From contig DISM01000006.1 of NCBI GenBank assembly GCA_002421805.1, positions 1 to 64,000 on the forward strand: 64,000 nt of DNA. Direction: 5' to 3'. The position numbers and the translations under genes were made by a program. Origin of the DNA: Candidatus Omnitrophica bacterium UBA6210. Lineage in GTDB: Bacteria > Omnitrophota > Gorgyraeia > Velamenicoccales > Velamenicoccaceae. A model generated the notes under the pieces. It ran no database searches, was not told where the DNA came from, and saw only the letters and a program-made list of their open reading frames with translations. Within the stretch, counting starts at the first letter, position 1; every line of letters starts with the position of its first letter. Positions 14,594-22,591 of this stretch are shown piece by piece.

Positions 14594-15574
14594 ATGACCC
14601 CGCTCAAGATCCTTATTGTCCATGGTATCGGGAACTGCAAGGCAGGATATTCTTCGGCATTGCAGAAGGGTCTCAGAAAAGAATTCTCGTCTGAGGTCGC
14701 CAGGATCCTCGGTTCATGCCCGGCAGGAGATGGTCCGCTTGTTTTCCAAGAGGTGGTCTGGGAAGAGGTTGTCGCCGCAAACGAAGGCAAGCTCAAGGTT
14801 ATCTTTGAGGATGAACTTAATCAGAGGCGCCAGAGGGACACCCTGGGCCTCCTCAAGGATGCGGGCCTCATCATTGTCGCTTTTGTCCTTTTCGGGTTTA
14901 TCTTCGAGAACCCGTTTGTCATCGTTCTGCTTTTGATCGGGATCGTTTCTCTGTTGTCCCAGTTGTTGTATAAGCTTCGCACTGCATTTGCCGCTGAGTC
15001 CATCTGCGACATCGTCGCCTACCGCAATAAGGTCAATTACCGCCAGATCCATAATTGTCTGGAACAAGGCATCCGCGACCTCTGCTCCGAGGCGACGCCC
15101 GGTGTCATCACGTTTATCTCCCATAGCCTGGGCACGGTCATTGCGTCGGACCTCATCTATGATGCGCAGGAGGGCCTGAACAATCGGTCAAAGGCCTTCC
15201 GTTGCTCTAACTTTTTCACCCTCGGTTCTCCCTTGGCGTTATTTTCTCTCCAATGCGGCCCGCAGGGGTTTTCTAAACCGATCACGATCGAAGACGAAAA
15301 CGGCCGGTGGATCAATATCCTGGACCCGGACGATCCGATCGGCTACAAGTTGAAGGTCTTGAACGACGCCTACGACAAAGCGGTGTTCGCAGACCGTGAG
15401 GTCAACACCGGGTTTTTCGGCGTCTCTCATCTCAAATACTGGGATAACCGTACCGTGCAGAGGATCATCGCGCGCAAGCTCGCCATCGACTGGGTGCGCG
15501 CCAACGGCCTGATCGAAAAAGAGAAGGCGTCGGCATTATATCGCGCTTATGACGCCGAGGTCGGCCCGGCCTGA
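14594..15574 (+). CDS. Alpha/beta hydrolase with an internal membrane segment
   Basis: 326 residues from ATG 14594 (MTPLKILIVHGIGN); the extension from 14543 reads through the inverted repeat. HGIGN is a classic oxyanion-region motif and ISHSLGTVIASD at about residues 176-187 is the nucleophile elbow (S-x-S-x-G). GSPLALFSLQ follows it as in PGAP1/DUF676-like lipases. Residues 95-130 are strongly hydrophobic, probably two membrane spans inserted in the fold. A membrane-anchored esterase, lipase or amidase is likely; substrate unknown. Confidence 0.75.
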   Translation: MTPLKILIVHGIGNCKAGYSSALQKGLRKEFSSEVARILGSCPAGDGPLVFQEVVWEEVVAANEGKLKVIFEDELNQRRQRDTLGLLKDAGLIIVAFVLFGFIFENPFVIVLLLIGIVSLLSQLLYKLRTAFAAESICDIVAYRNKVNYRQIHNCLEQGIRDLCSEATPGVITFISHSLGTVIASDLIYDAQEGLNNRSKAFRCSNFFTLGSPLALFSLQCGPQGFSKPITIEDENGRWINILDPDDPIGYKLKVLNDAYDKAVFADREVNTGFFGVSHLKYWDNRTVQRIIARKLAIDWVRANGLIEKEKASALYRAYDAEVGPA

Positions 15575-15613
15575 TCCGCATACAGGCTTCTATCTGCTTG
15601 GTTTTAAAAGAGA

Positions 15614-15619
15614 TATAAT
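15614..15619 (+). promoter_or_regulatory. Possible -10 box of the sigma-factor operon
   Basis: A perfect TATAAT at 15614-15619 lies about 70 bases upstream of the ECF sigma gene. No convincing -35 box is found at the usual 16-18 base spacing, so the call is weak. Confidence 0.3.
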
Positions 15620-15688
15620 TTTTGAAACTTTCGGCGGTTTCGCACGTTTAACTGGTTGGAGAAGGGGAAGGGCTTAGCTGGTGTTCAC

Positions 15689-16276
15689 ATGCAGAATATG
15701 ACAGATCAAGACCTTATGCTGTGTTACCAACAGGGCAACGGAGCCGCCATGGACGAGATATTAAGGCGCTATCGAAGACCGGTGTATCAGTATTCTCACC
15801 GGCTTTGCCGGAATGCCGCGGAAGCCGAGGATGTGGCGCAGGACGTTTTCTTGCGCGTGCATCTGTGCCGTTCCACGTATGTGCCGAGCGGCAGGTTCTC
15901 TACGTGGATCTTCGGCATCGCGCATAACCTGGTGATGGACCGGTTGCGCCGCCGCAGGTGGTGGGCGCCGTGGCCCAAGACAGACAGCGATCCTGGTCAG
16001 GATGTAGAGTTCAGGAGCCCTGACCCTTCGCCACAGGACGCTGTCGCAGGCCGGGAGATGTCCGGCCTGGTGCAGGCCTGCATCCAGGAGCTTCCCCTTC
16101 TCCAAAGAGAAGCCTTGGTGTTGCGGGAGTACCACGACATGGGATATGAAGACATTGCCAATGTATTGCAGATGTCCCTGGGAGCGGTCAAGACGCTGAT
16201 CCACCGGGCCAGATGCGCTTTAAAAGAAAAATTGCTTCCCTATATCGAGGAAGGCAAGGGGGCTTGCCATGAATGA
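15689..16276 (+). CDS. ECF-type RNA polymerase sigma factor
   Basis: 195 residues. Region 2 reads DEILRRYRRPVYQYSHRLCR then AEDVAQDVFLRV and FSTWIFGIAHNLVMDRLRRRR, typical of sigma-70 region 2.1-2.4. After a short acidic linker, region 4 (LPLLQREALVLREYHDMGYEDIANVLQMSLGAVKTLIHRAR) is the promoter-35-binding helix-turn-helix. ATG 15689 is chosen; the frame opens earlier with TTG 15656 but lacks family similarity there. It overlaps the anti-sigma gene by eight bases. It binds core RNA polymerase in the cytoplasm and is presumably released when the partner is inactivated. Confidence 0.95.
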   Translation: MQNMTDQDLMLCYQQGNGAAMDEILRRYRRPVYQYSHRLCRNAAEAEDVAQDVFLRVHLCRSTYVPSGRFSTWIFGIAHNLVMDRLRRRRWWAPWPKTDSDPGQDVEFRSPDPSPQDAVAGREMSGLVQACIQELPLLQREALVLREYHDMGYEDIANVLQMSLGAVKTLIHRARCALKEKLLPYIEEGKGACHE

Positions 16277-17747
16277 GCGCCATATCATCGATCAACTGAA
16301 CGCCTATCTGGACAACGAACTTTCGGAAAAGGAAAAAGCCGCCGTTGAGGAGCATGTGGGCCGGTGTTCGGACTGCGCTCAAGAGCTCGCCCGGCTCAAG
16401 ACCCTTTCTGAGACGCTTAGAAATTGGAACGCCCCGGAACCTTCGGCGCATTTTGACCAGGCGGTACGCGACAAGATCCTTTCTCGGGAACTGGAGACAA
16501 GGAGGGTCGCCATGAAGATGCCATCACGCAGGATTTTGATCCCGTCGGGTTTGCTGGCGGGTCTGGTGTTGCTTGTGTTCATTAACAGTTATCTGGCGCG
16601 CGGCCTGCAGGGCCGCATGCCCATCGGTGTCCTGAGAGAGTCGACGGATGATATCGGCGAACAGTTTGCGCCGGGTTATTCAGGACAGGATGATGCAAAG
16701 GAGTCTGCGAAATATGGCCGCACGGAGGCGCAGAAAGTCTCCAGAGATCAATATGAACCGTATTATTACCAGGCGAGCCTTGAGGCGCCGCAGGCCGGCG
16801 GGGTTTCTGAAAACGTGCAGACGTATAATGGCGTTGCCCGCGACAGGGCCGTCTTGATGGATGGCGGCAGGGTCGACGCATCGCACGTCATCAGGGACAA
16901 GCCTGCGACCCTGGCTTTTATGGTTGCCGGCACGCAAGCTCATGGCGCGGTCCGTTCCTCCGTTGTCTCCGGCAAGAGAGCCGCAAACGCAACGACGGCG
17001 TCGAAGACAATCGTCCAGGAACTTCCTGGCGAAGGCCCGGTCATTGTCATCCAGCCGGTCCTGCCTGCCACAGGCGAGGGCGAGAAGATCATCCGCACGG
17101 CGCAAGTGCAGTTGGAAGTCGAGGACGGCAAAGAGGCCTACAAAAAACTCAACGAGATCTGCGCGGCGGCCGGCGGATATCTGGCGTCGTCCAATCTCGT
17201 CAGGGACAATGACGGCCGCACGTCGGGGCACATCACGATGCGCATCCCCCAGGCCAAATTCACCGAGGTGCTCGATACCCTCAGGGACTTCGGCAAAGTG
17301 AAGAACATCGCGACCGACAGCGCCGACGTCAGCCAGGAGTACAAGAACGTCAAGGCGCGTCTGGACGCGGCCATGGTGGTTTACAACAAGATGCTGGAGG
17401 CCTTGCAGCAGCGCAAGAACACGATCGATCAGGCGGCGCGCCTGGAATCGGAATTGACGCCTGTCCTGGCGAAGATCGAAGCGCTCAAGAACCAGCTGGA
17501 ATCCCTGGATAATCAGGTCTCTTATACGACGATCGCGGTTTATTTCTTTGAACCGAGGGTGTCTTTGAAAGTCCTGGAACACACGAAGCAGACCATCCGG
17601 GAAAGCGCGATCACTGCCTCGATCAATTTTGTCAAATTCCTGGCCAGGATCCTTCCGGCGACGGTGGCATGGGCTGTGGTGATCCTTGTTTTGGTCATCG
17701 GCGGTCTTCTCGTGAAGGGTTGGATCATTCGGATATTTAAAAAATAA
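16269..17747 (+). CDS. Anti-sigma factor with zf-HC2 fused to DUF4349
   Basis: 492 residues. The N-terminal 60 residues contain LNAYLDNELS and HVGRCSDCAQEL, the zinc-binding HxxxCxxC of zf-HC2 anti-sigma factors, which clamps the cognate ECF sigma. A membrane span follows near 81-100. After a low-complexity extracytoplasmic stretch, residues 275-430 form a DUF4349 domain with IIRTAQVQLEVEDGKEAYKKL, GGYLASSN and GHITMRIPQAKF. The C-terminus has a second membrane span (463-483) and a basic tail. Fusion of anti-sigma and DUF4349 in one protein means the sensor is on the same chain as the sigma trap. Confidence 0.9.
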   Translation: MNERHIIDQLNAYLDNELSEKEKAAVEEHVGRCSDCAQELARLKTLSETLRNWNAPEPSAHFDQAVRDKILSRELETRRVAMKMPSRRILIPSGLLAGLVLLVFINSYLARGLQGRMPIGVLRESTDDIGEQFAPGYSGQDDAKESAKYGRTEAQKVSRDQYEPYYYQASLEAPQAGGVSENVQTYNGVARDRAVLMDGGRVDASHVIRDKPATLAFMVAGTQAHGAVRSSVVSGKRAANATTASKTIVQELPGEGPVIVIQPVLPATGEGEKIIRTAQVQLEVEDGKEAYKKLNEICAAAGGYLASSNLVRDNDGRTSGHITMRIPQAKFTEVLDTLRDFGKVKNIATDSADVSQEYKNVKARLDAAMVVYNKMLEALQQRKNTIDQAARLESELTPVLAKIEALKNQLESLDNQVSYTTIAVYFFEPRVSLKVLEHTKQTIRESAITASINFVKFLARILPATVAWAVVILVLVIGGLLVKGWIIRIFKK

Positions 17748-17755
17748 ATGAGGGG

Positions 17756-17808
17756 CCATACCGTTTGTGTCCGTCAAGGTCCTGTCGGCGGATAAAGGGT
17801 ATGGTTTT
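17756..17808 (+). terminator. Terminator-like hairpin after the sigma operon
   Basis: CCATACC (17756-17762) pairs with GGTATGG (17798-17804), followed by TTTTT. The intervening bases hold a weaker inner hairpin. Confidence 0.65.
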
Positions 17809-17814
17809 TCCAAA

Positions 17815-17866
17815 AAGGCAGACCGGGAGCATATGTTTCTATCATTCCCGGCCTGTCTTTTTTTGC
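17815..17866 (+). terminator. Second terminator after the sigma operon
   Basis: GGCAGACCGGGA pairs with TCCCGGCCTGTC, with one mismatch and one wobble, followed by a run of seven T. It lies about 70-115 bases beyond the anti-sigma stop codon. Confidence 0.65.
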
Positions 17867-17989
17867 CTGTTTTTCAGATGCCTCCGGGGTGCGTCCGTCT
17901 TTGAGAATTGGCTTGGCTTGGCCCGTTCTTTTTGATACAGTGGACAAGAGACGCCAAGACAGACGATGTTTGAGCTTTTAAGGATTGCT

Positions 17990-18176
17990 CTTCGCCTAAA
18001 CGCTTGCAGGCTCGGAGTTCATTTTGCTCGCCTGTCTTTGACAGGCAGGCAGAAAGCGGAATACCGCCACAGAAAGTGGCGCACTTGCCAGTCTGATAGG
18101 GCAAGGTGTGGCCCATCCGATGGGGCCAGGTAATACCAAATAAGCGAAGGGTCTAATCCCGTCAGAGACGGGATTA
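17990..18176 (+). repeat. Conserved structured element, divergent copy 4
   Basis: It shares CTTCGCCTAAACGCTTGCA with copy 2. Its left CTTCGC..TAA pairs with TAAGCGAAG near 18141-18149 rather than with the usual right-hand motif, which I do not find. It ends in the AGA-loop hairpin at 18154-18176. Confidence 0.55.
18154..18176 (+). promoter_or_regulatory. Hairpin abutting Shine-Dalgarno (TAATCCCGTC-AGA)
   Basis: TAATCCCGTC (18154-18163), loop AGA, GACGGGATTA (18167-18176), then the Shine-Dalgarno AAGGAG and ATG at 18189. Compared with 9860-9884, CACC/GGTG has become CGTC/GACG: two positions differ and both still pair. Confidence 0.75.
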
Positions 18177-18188
18177 AGGAGTCCTCAG

Positions 18189-18989
18189 ATGAAAAGGAAT
18201 ATTCTGGCGTTATGTCTCGTGTTTGTTTTTTTCGCGTATACACGCGCGCAGGGTTATGCGCAAGGGTTCGATCCGCAGGCGAAGCTGGAGGCGTTAAAAA
18301 CCCGGCTGGAGGCTGTGGTCAGCATCCTTGCCGAAGAGACGGACACGGCATCAGACAGGCTTTCCGAAGGCGATATCCGGGAAGACGAGGCGCGCAGCGT
18401 CCTTTCAGACCTTTGCGGCGCCTTGAGTTATAGCGTGGATTGCGCTTATATCAATGAAAAAGGCGTGATGCGATATATCGAGCCTGAGACCTACCGTGTT
18501 TATGAAGGCAAGGACATCAGCGACCAGCCTCAGTTCGCCAAGGCCAATGAGTCCGGCCGCGCGGTTTTCAGCAGGGTCTTCCGCGCCGTGGAAGGTTTTG
18601 ACGCCCTGGATTACGAGAGTCCTGTTGAAGACGAGGCCGGCCGCAAGAAAGGGACCGTGAGCGTCCTGATGAAGCCCGTGGGGTTCATAGAACTGGCCCT
18701 GGGGCCGGAGATGGAAGGACTGCCGTATGAAGTGATGGTTCTGCAGACGGACGGCCTGGTCCTTTTTGCAGACAAGGACGAGATCGGCCGCAATGTGTTC
18801 ACGGACCCGATGTATCGGGATTTCCCGTCGCTTCTGGAGCTTTGCCGCCGCGTCGTCAAGGACGCAAAGGGTACAGGCACGTATACGTTTATCGCCAGAC
18901 AATCCGGGGGGCCTAAAGAAAAAACGGCCTACTGGACGACGGTTGACATCGGCGAGAATACCTGGCGCTTGCTCTTGATCGTGGAGTAA
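18189..18989 (+). CDS. Exported PDC/cache-like sensory domain protein
   Basis: 266 residues with a signal peptide (cut near residue 24). The mature domain contains CAYINEKGVMRYIEP, YEGKDISDQPQFAKA, VLMKPVG and VLQTDGLVLFADKDEIGRN, the strand-turn signatures of a double-cache periplasmic ligand-binding domain. There is no transmembrane anchor or kinase after it, so it is a free-standing domain, possibly a ligand-binding partner for a membrane protein. It follows element copy 4 and its hairpin. Confidence 0.75.
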   Translation: MKRNILALCLVFVFFAYTRAQGYAQGFDPQAKLEALKTRLEAVVSILAEETDTASDRLSEGDIREDEARSVLSDLCGALSYSVDCAYINEKGVMRYIEPETYRVYEGKDISDQPQFAKANESGRAVFSRVFRAVEGFDALDYESPVEDEAGRKKGTVSVLMKPVGFIELALGPEMEGLPYEVMVLQTDGLVLFADKDEIGRNVFTDPMYRDFPSLLELCRRVVKDAKGTGTYTFIARQSGGPKEKTAYWTTVDIGENTWRLLLIVE

Positions 18990-19043
18990 CAAGGGGCTGT
19001 GGGGCAGGGGAGAGTGTTTCAGGGAAGGCAAAAGAGGGTGTCC

Positions 19044-19682
19044 GTGATACCGAAGATTTCCGCAGCAATATTTAGCCTGTTTTTGGCCCTGGCCATTGTC
19101 GCAACAGCCGGCGCAGGAGAGGTCCTCGAGAAGCCGGCGATCTACCTTTACCCCGGTGTTGAAACCGACGTGCATGTGGCGCTGGAAGTGAACGGCGCGA
19201 TATTCCAGTCCGAGCCGACGTATAACAACGGCTGGTTCGTCCATGTCACGAGAAAAGGCACCATCAACAATGAGCGCGACTACCTTTACTATGAAGCGGT
19301 GCTGGATGAGCCTGTCGTCTTTGTGCCGGGCAGCTGGGTTGTCAAAAGAGAGGACCTTCAGGCGTGGTTCGACGATCATTTGGTAGACCTGGGCCTGAAC
19401 GTCCTGGAGATCCAAAGCTTCAAGGAATACTGGCTTAACAGGTTGACGCAAGGCGTCTATTACGAGATCGCCCTGGTCTCGCAGGATTTTCTCGACGAGA
19501 ATGCCAAGCTGGTGGTCATGCCGGTCCCCGACACCGTCATCCGGTGTATTTTGTATTTCATCCCCCTCAAAGAGACCAGGAAATACGTGCCGCCCGAAGT
19601 CCGGACGCCCCGGCGCAAGGGATTCACGGTCGTGGAGTGGGGCGGGGTCCTGGCCGAGGAGAATGCCGAAAGGGTGAGGTAG
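19044..19682 (+). CDS. Secreted protein with a KPAIYLYP motif domain
   Basis: About 212 residues; GTG 19044 follows AAAGAGG by six bases, while earlier in-frame GTG codons at 18999 and 19038 are less well placed. A signal peptide (ISAAIFSLFLALAIVATAGA) is followed by EKPAIYLYPGVETDVHVAL. I recognise the KPxIYLYP pattern from other bacterial exported proteins but know no assigned function. The rest of the protein is beta-rich. An extracellular or periplasmic binding role is the default inference. Confidence 0.65.
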   Translation: MIPKISAAIFSLFLALAIVATAGAGEVLEKPAIYLYPGVETDVHVALEVNGAIFQSEPTYNNGWFVHVTRKGTINNERDYLYYEAVLDEPVVFVPGSWVVKREDLQAWFDDHLVDLGLNVLEIQSFKEYWLNRLTQGVYYEIALVSQDFLDENAKLVVMPVPDTVIRCILYFIPLKETRKYVPPEVRTPRRKGFTVVEWGGVLAEENAERVR

Positions 19683-19691
19683 GGGTAACAA

Positions 19692-19818
19692 TGAATAATG
19701 GCCATGAACAATGAAAAATTAAAAAGGACACGAAGAAAGGCCGGGCATCGTTTTCCCGCGGGCCTTTGCTTTTTTTGCCTGCTTGTTGTTCATTTTTCAT
19801 TGTTAATTGTTTCTTTTC
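19692..19818. repeat. AT-rich inverted degenerate repeat inside a gene start
   Basis: Left arm near 19692-19735 (AATGAATAATGG...CAATGAAAAATT) is roughly the reverse complement of the right arm near 19786-19818 (TTGTTCATTTTTCATTGTTA). It overlaps the start and signal-peptide region of the following gene. It has the same opposed-arm design as the elements at 26763 and 32957. Confidence 0.6.
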
Positions 19819-20234
19819 ACGTCCAGGGCGAAGAAACGAAGGAGCCGGAGTTCGTGGTGAAGAACGGCTACCATTTCGGCACGTGCGCGGGGTATTGCAA
19901 TGCCGAGCTTGTCGTCGAGGACCGGAAGGTCACTTTTAAAAAGTTCAGCCAGCCGCCTGATTCCCGTTATCCGCCCGTCGAGGTCACGCGATACCTGAAG
20001 CCCTTTGAATACAATATCCTCAAGAATCTCCTTGAAGCGGCGGAATTTGCGTCTGCGCAGGACAAATACGGATGTCCGGATTGCTATGGCCAGGGCACCG
20101 AATGGCTGGAGGTCACGACGCCCCAGGTGGAGCGGCGTATCGAGATGGATTTCAACGCCACGCCGGTCCCTGTGGAGAGTCTTCTGAATTTTTTAAGGAG
20201 GATGCGCGCCGAGCTTGACGGGAACAACCGTTAG
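19698..20234 (+). CDS. Hypothetical exported protein with a repeat-encoded signal region
   Basis: 178 residues. The hydrophobic core of the signal peptide (CLLVVHFSLLIVSFHVQG) is encoded by the right arm of the inverted repeat. The mature part has FGTCAGYCNAELVV and YGCPDCYGQGTEW, giving four cysteines as CxxxC and CxxC. No family is recognised. The true start could be a later codon if the repeat inserted into an older gene, but the frame is unbroken. Confidence 0.6.
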   Translation: MAMNNEKLKRTRRKAGHRFPAGLCFFCLLVVHFSLLIVSFHVQGEETKEPEFVVKNGYHFGTCAGYCNAELVVEDRKVTFKKFSQPPDSRYPPVEVTRYLKPFEYNILKNLLEAAEFASAQDKYGCPDCYGQGTEWLEVTTPQVERRIEMDFNATPVPVESLLNFLRRMRAELDGNNR

Positions 20235-20327
20235 CCGGCAGGCATTGTATCGGCGCCGCGGGGCCGCGGATAAATGTCTTGATTCATCCCCGCGCCGTTG
20301 GTAAAGTAAAAAGACAAACGTCTCTCG

Positions 20328-21575
20328 ATGTCCATGAACGTATCTTTACCGTTAATCCTTGTTGCGGGTATTATCATTTTCCTGGGGCTCATCTTCGGTG
20401 AGCTGGCGGTACGCCTGCGGCTCCCGAAGATCACCGGCTACATTTTCGCCGGCATTCTCCTTAATCCAGGCCTCACGAATATTGTTCCCCAGAACTTTAT
20501 CCGCCACGCCCAGGTCGTGACCGATGTGGCGCTGAGTTTTATTACCTTTTCCATCGGCGGCACGCTTTTTTATCCGCGCGTGAAAAGCCTCGGCAAGAGC
20601 ATCCTTTCCATTACGTTTTTCGAGGCGGAGTGCGCTTTTCTTTTGGTCATTGCGGGCATGGTCGTGGTCGCGCCGTTTTTGATCGGGTCGGCGGCAGGCC
20701 GCAGCCATTTCTGGATGTATATTCCGTTTGCGCTGTTGATGGGCGCGCTTGCTTCGCCGACGGACCCATCGGCGACGCTCGCCGTCACCCACGAATACAA
20801 GGCCTCGGGCGAGGTGACGTCCACGATCATGGGCGTCGCCGCCCTCGACGACGTGACGGGGATCATGAATTACAGCATCGCGATGGTCGTGGCGCAGGCC
20901 ATGATCCTGCACGAGCATTTCAGTACCGCCGTGACGATCCTGCGGCCTGTCGGCATCATCTTCGGCGCTATCGGGTTGGGGGCCCTGTTCGGCGCCGTCT
21001 TTGTCCTTGTGATGCGTCTGATCTATCGGGAGGGCGAGGGATTTATGATCGTCGCTGTTTTTGGCCTCACCACCCTGTGTTACGGCACGGCGCGCCTTCT
21101 GCACGTCGAAGAGCTTCTGTCCACGATGACCATGGGGACGATCGTCGTCAATTTCAGTCCGATCAGGGAAGAGATCTTTTCCGTCCTGGAGCGTTATACC
21201 GAGGAACTGGTTTTTGTCATCTTTTTCACCCTGAGCGGCATGTATCTGAATTTTTCCGTTCTGGGTACGAGCCTTGTCCTTGTTCTTTTTTTCATCGTCT
21301 TCCGTTTTGCCGGAAAAACAATGGGGGTGTATTTGGGGGCGCGCCTGGCGGATGCGCCGGCCAAGGTGCGTAAATACACTGCGGGAGGCCTCATTCCCCA
21401 GGGCGGCATTGTGATCGGCCTGGCGCTTCTCGTCAAAGCGAACGCGGCCTTCAGCCAGTTCTCCGACGTGATCGTCAGCGTCATTATCGGGGCCTGCGTG
21501 ATCCACGAGCTGGCAGGGCCGATCCTGGCCCGTTTTTCGCTTTCCAGGGCGCAGGAATTACATCAGGACGCCTGA
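20328..21575 (+). CDS. Cation:proton antiporter, CPA2/KefB-like
   Basis: 415 residues with about 12 membrane segments. The N-terminal LGLIFGELAVRLRLPKITGYIFAG is the classic opening of Na+/H+ exchanger-family proteins, and PTDPSATLAVTHEYKASGE plus LDDVTGI give the ion-binding Asp signature (DD near residue 180). Inner membrane. It may exchange Na+ or K+ for H+; the ion is not determinable. ATG 20334 is an alternative start two codons downstream. Confidence 0.9.
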   Translation: MSMNVSLPLILVAGIIIFLGLIFGELAVRLRLPKITGYIFAGILLNPGLTNIVPQNFIRHAQVVTDVALSFITFSIGGTLFYPRVKSLGKSILSITFFEAECAFLLVIAGMVVVAPFLIGSAAGRSHFWMYIPFALLMGALASPTDPSATLAVTHEYKASGEVTSTIMGVAALDDVTGIMNYSIAMVVAQAMILHEHFSTAVTILRPVGIIFGAIGLGALFGAVFVLVMRLIYREGEGFMIVAVFGLTTLCYGTARLLHVEELLSTMTMGTIVVNFSPIREEIFSVLERYTEELVFVIFFTLSGMYLNFSVLGTSLVLVLFFIVFRFAGKTMGVYLGARLADAPAKVRKYTAGGLIPQGGIVIGLALLVKANAAFSQFSDVIVSVIIGACVIHELAGPILARFSLSRAQELHQDA

Positions 21576-21600
21576 GGCGCGCCGAGCATAGGAGGTTGAG

Positions 21601-21756
21601 ATGATGACAGACACGATGGCTTCTTTTTTCTGGATGGTTTTTCTTGTTTTGGGCGTGGCCCTGGGGATCGCCTGGCTCTTTTTGCCGTGGTTCCTTATGT
21701 CCAAGATGGACAGGATGATCGAGCTTTTGGAAAAGATCGCTCGAGAGAAAGCCTGA
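21601..21756 (+). CDS. Small membrane protein, 51 aa
   Basis: A short gene with an ideal AGGAGG five bases before ATGATG at 21601. It encodes one membrane helix (residues 8-33) and a basic amphipathic tail (MSKMDRMIELLEKIAREK). It lies between the antiporter (26 bases upstream) and a flavodoxin. It might be a small subunit or partner of the antiporter, but only context suggests this. Confidence 0.65.
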   Translation: MMTDTMASFFWMVFLVLGVALGIAWLFLPWFLMSKMDRMIELLEKIAREKA

Positions 21757-21798
21757 TGCGGCAAGACGTTCATGGGTTTCCCGACGGGAGCTGTTGCG

Positions 21799-22281
21799 AT
21801 GAAAACGCTCGTTATTTTCTATTCGTTCGACGGCAATACGCGCTTGATCGCCAATGCCATCGCGGAAGCAACTGGCGCGGATGTGCTGGAGCTGCGCACA
21901 CAGGACCAGCCTAAAAGCAAAGGGTTCTCCAAATATTTCTGGGGAGGCCGGCAGGTTTTCATGAAGGCCCGCCCGGTCCTTCTGCCGCTGGATAAGGACC
22001 CGGCCGCCTACGATCTTTTGTTCATCGGCACGCCGGTCTGGGCTTTCGCGCCGGCTCCGGCGATGAGCTCTTTTTTGGAAAAAGGCGGGATCAAAGGCAA
22101 AAAGATCGCCGTCTTCTGTTGTTCCGGTGGCGGGCCCGGCAGGACGCTGGACCGCATGGCAGAAAGTCTCGCGGCGGACAACGCGGTCATCGGCCGCATG
22201 CATTTCGTCGAGCCCATGCGTTCCCCGCGGGCAGCGCAGGACAAGGCCCGCCGGTGGGCCCAAGAGGTTTTGACGTTATAG
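21799..22281 (+). CDS. Flavodoxin-like protein
   Basis: 160 residues from ATG 21799 (GGGAGC ribosome-binding site). The FMN loop FYSFDGNTRLIANAIAE starts the domain, FIGTPVWAFAPAPAMSSFL is the 60s loop, and AVFCCSGGGPGRTLDRM matches the 90s loop. Cytoplasmic electron carrier or quinone-type reductase. The 21772 start would add nine unrelated residues. Confidence 0.9.
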   Translation: MKTLVIFYSFDGNTRLIANAIAEATGADVLELRTQDQPKSKGFSKYFWGGRQVFMKARPVLLPLDKDPAAYDLLFIGTPVWAFAPAPAMSSFLEKGGIKGKKIAVFCCSGGGPGRTLDRMAESLAADNAVIGRMHFVEPMRSPRAAQDKARRWAQEVLTL

Positions 22282-22323
22282 ACCGGGAACGGTTTCCGGG
22301 ACGGCTGTGTAAAAAAGGGCGCT

Positions 22324-22345
22324 GGTCGGACGAATAAGTCCGACC
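22324..22345 (+). repeat. Hairpin with GAATAA loop, unit 1
   Basis: GGTCGGAC (22324-22331), loop GAATAA, GTCCGACC (22338-22345). It is enclosed by a second short pairing, GCGCT before and AGCGC after. Confidence 0.85.
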
Positions 22346-22370
22346 GTTTAGCGCGGCCGCGAGGTCGCTG

Positions 22371-22390
22371 TTGCGGCGAATAAGCCGCAA
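22371..22390 (+). repeat. Hairpin with GAATAA loop, unit 2
   Basis: TTGCGGC (22371-22377), loop GAATAA, GCCGCAA (22384-22390). It is enclosed by GTCGC before and GCGAC after. The loop and architecture are the same as unit 1, but both stems differ. Confidence 0.85.
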
Positions 22391-22591
22391 CACGTATGGC
22401 GACGCCCGCCGAGAGGGTGAGGCGGGCCGAGGTCGAAGCGTTTCCTTTGTTTTTTTATTGAGGTTAAGCGAGACTAGACGTGTTGACCCGGTGGCGCGCG
22501 CCTGTCCGGCCTGCCCCGCCTTCGGCAGGGCAAGGTCGTGACAGGCAGGCGCCGCAGCCAAACCTTCGGTGACGATAAAAAAGGAGAAGGT

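Larger units (their letters stand above)
17748..18188 (+). other. Intergenic region with terminators and element copy 4
   Basis: No gene. The first 120 bases contain two terminator hairpins. From 17990 the region carries the 19-base motif CTTCGCCTAAACGCTTGCA shared with copy 2, a GCCTGTC-TTT-GACAGGC hairpin at 18030-18046, several smaller hairpins, a complementary run AAATAAGCGAAGGG near 18139-18151, and the hairpin before the next gene's ribosome-binding site. Confidence 0.7.
22282..22591 (+). other. Hairpin-dense intergenic region
   Basis: No gene. Two tandem hairpins share the loop GAATAA with different stems (22324-22345 and 22371-22390). A third hairpin pairs GCCCGCC/GGCGGGC around 22404-22427. 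A fourth large one pairs GGCGC-GCCTGTC with GACAGGC-GCGCC around 22491-22550. T-rich DNA follows the third hairpin (about 22445-22460). Confidence 0.75.
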
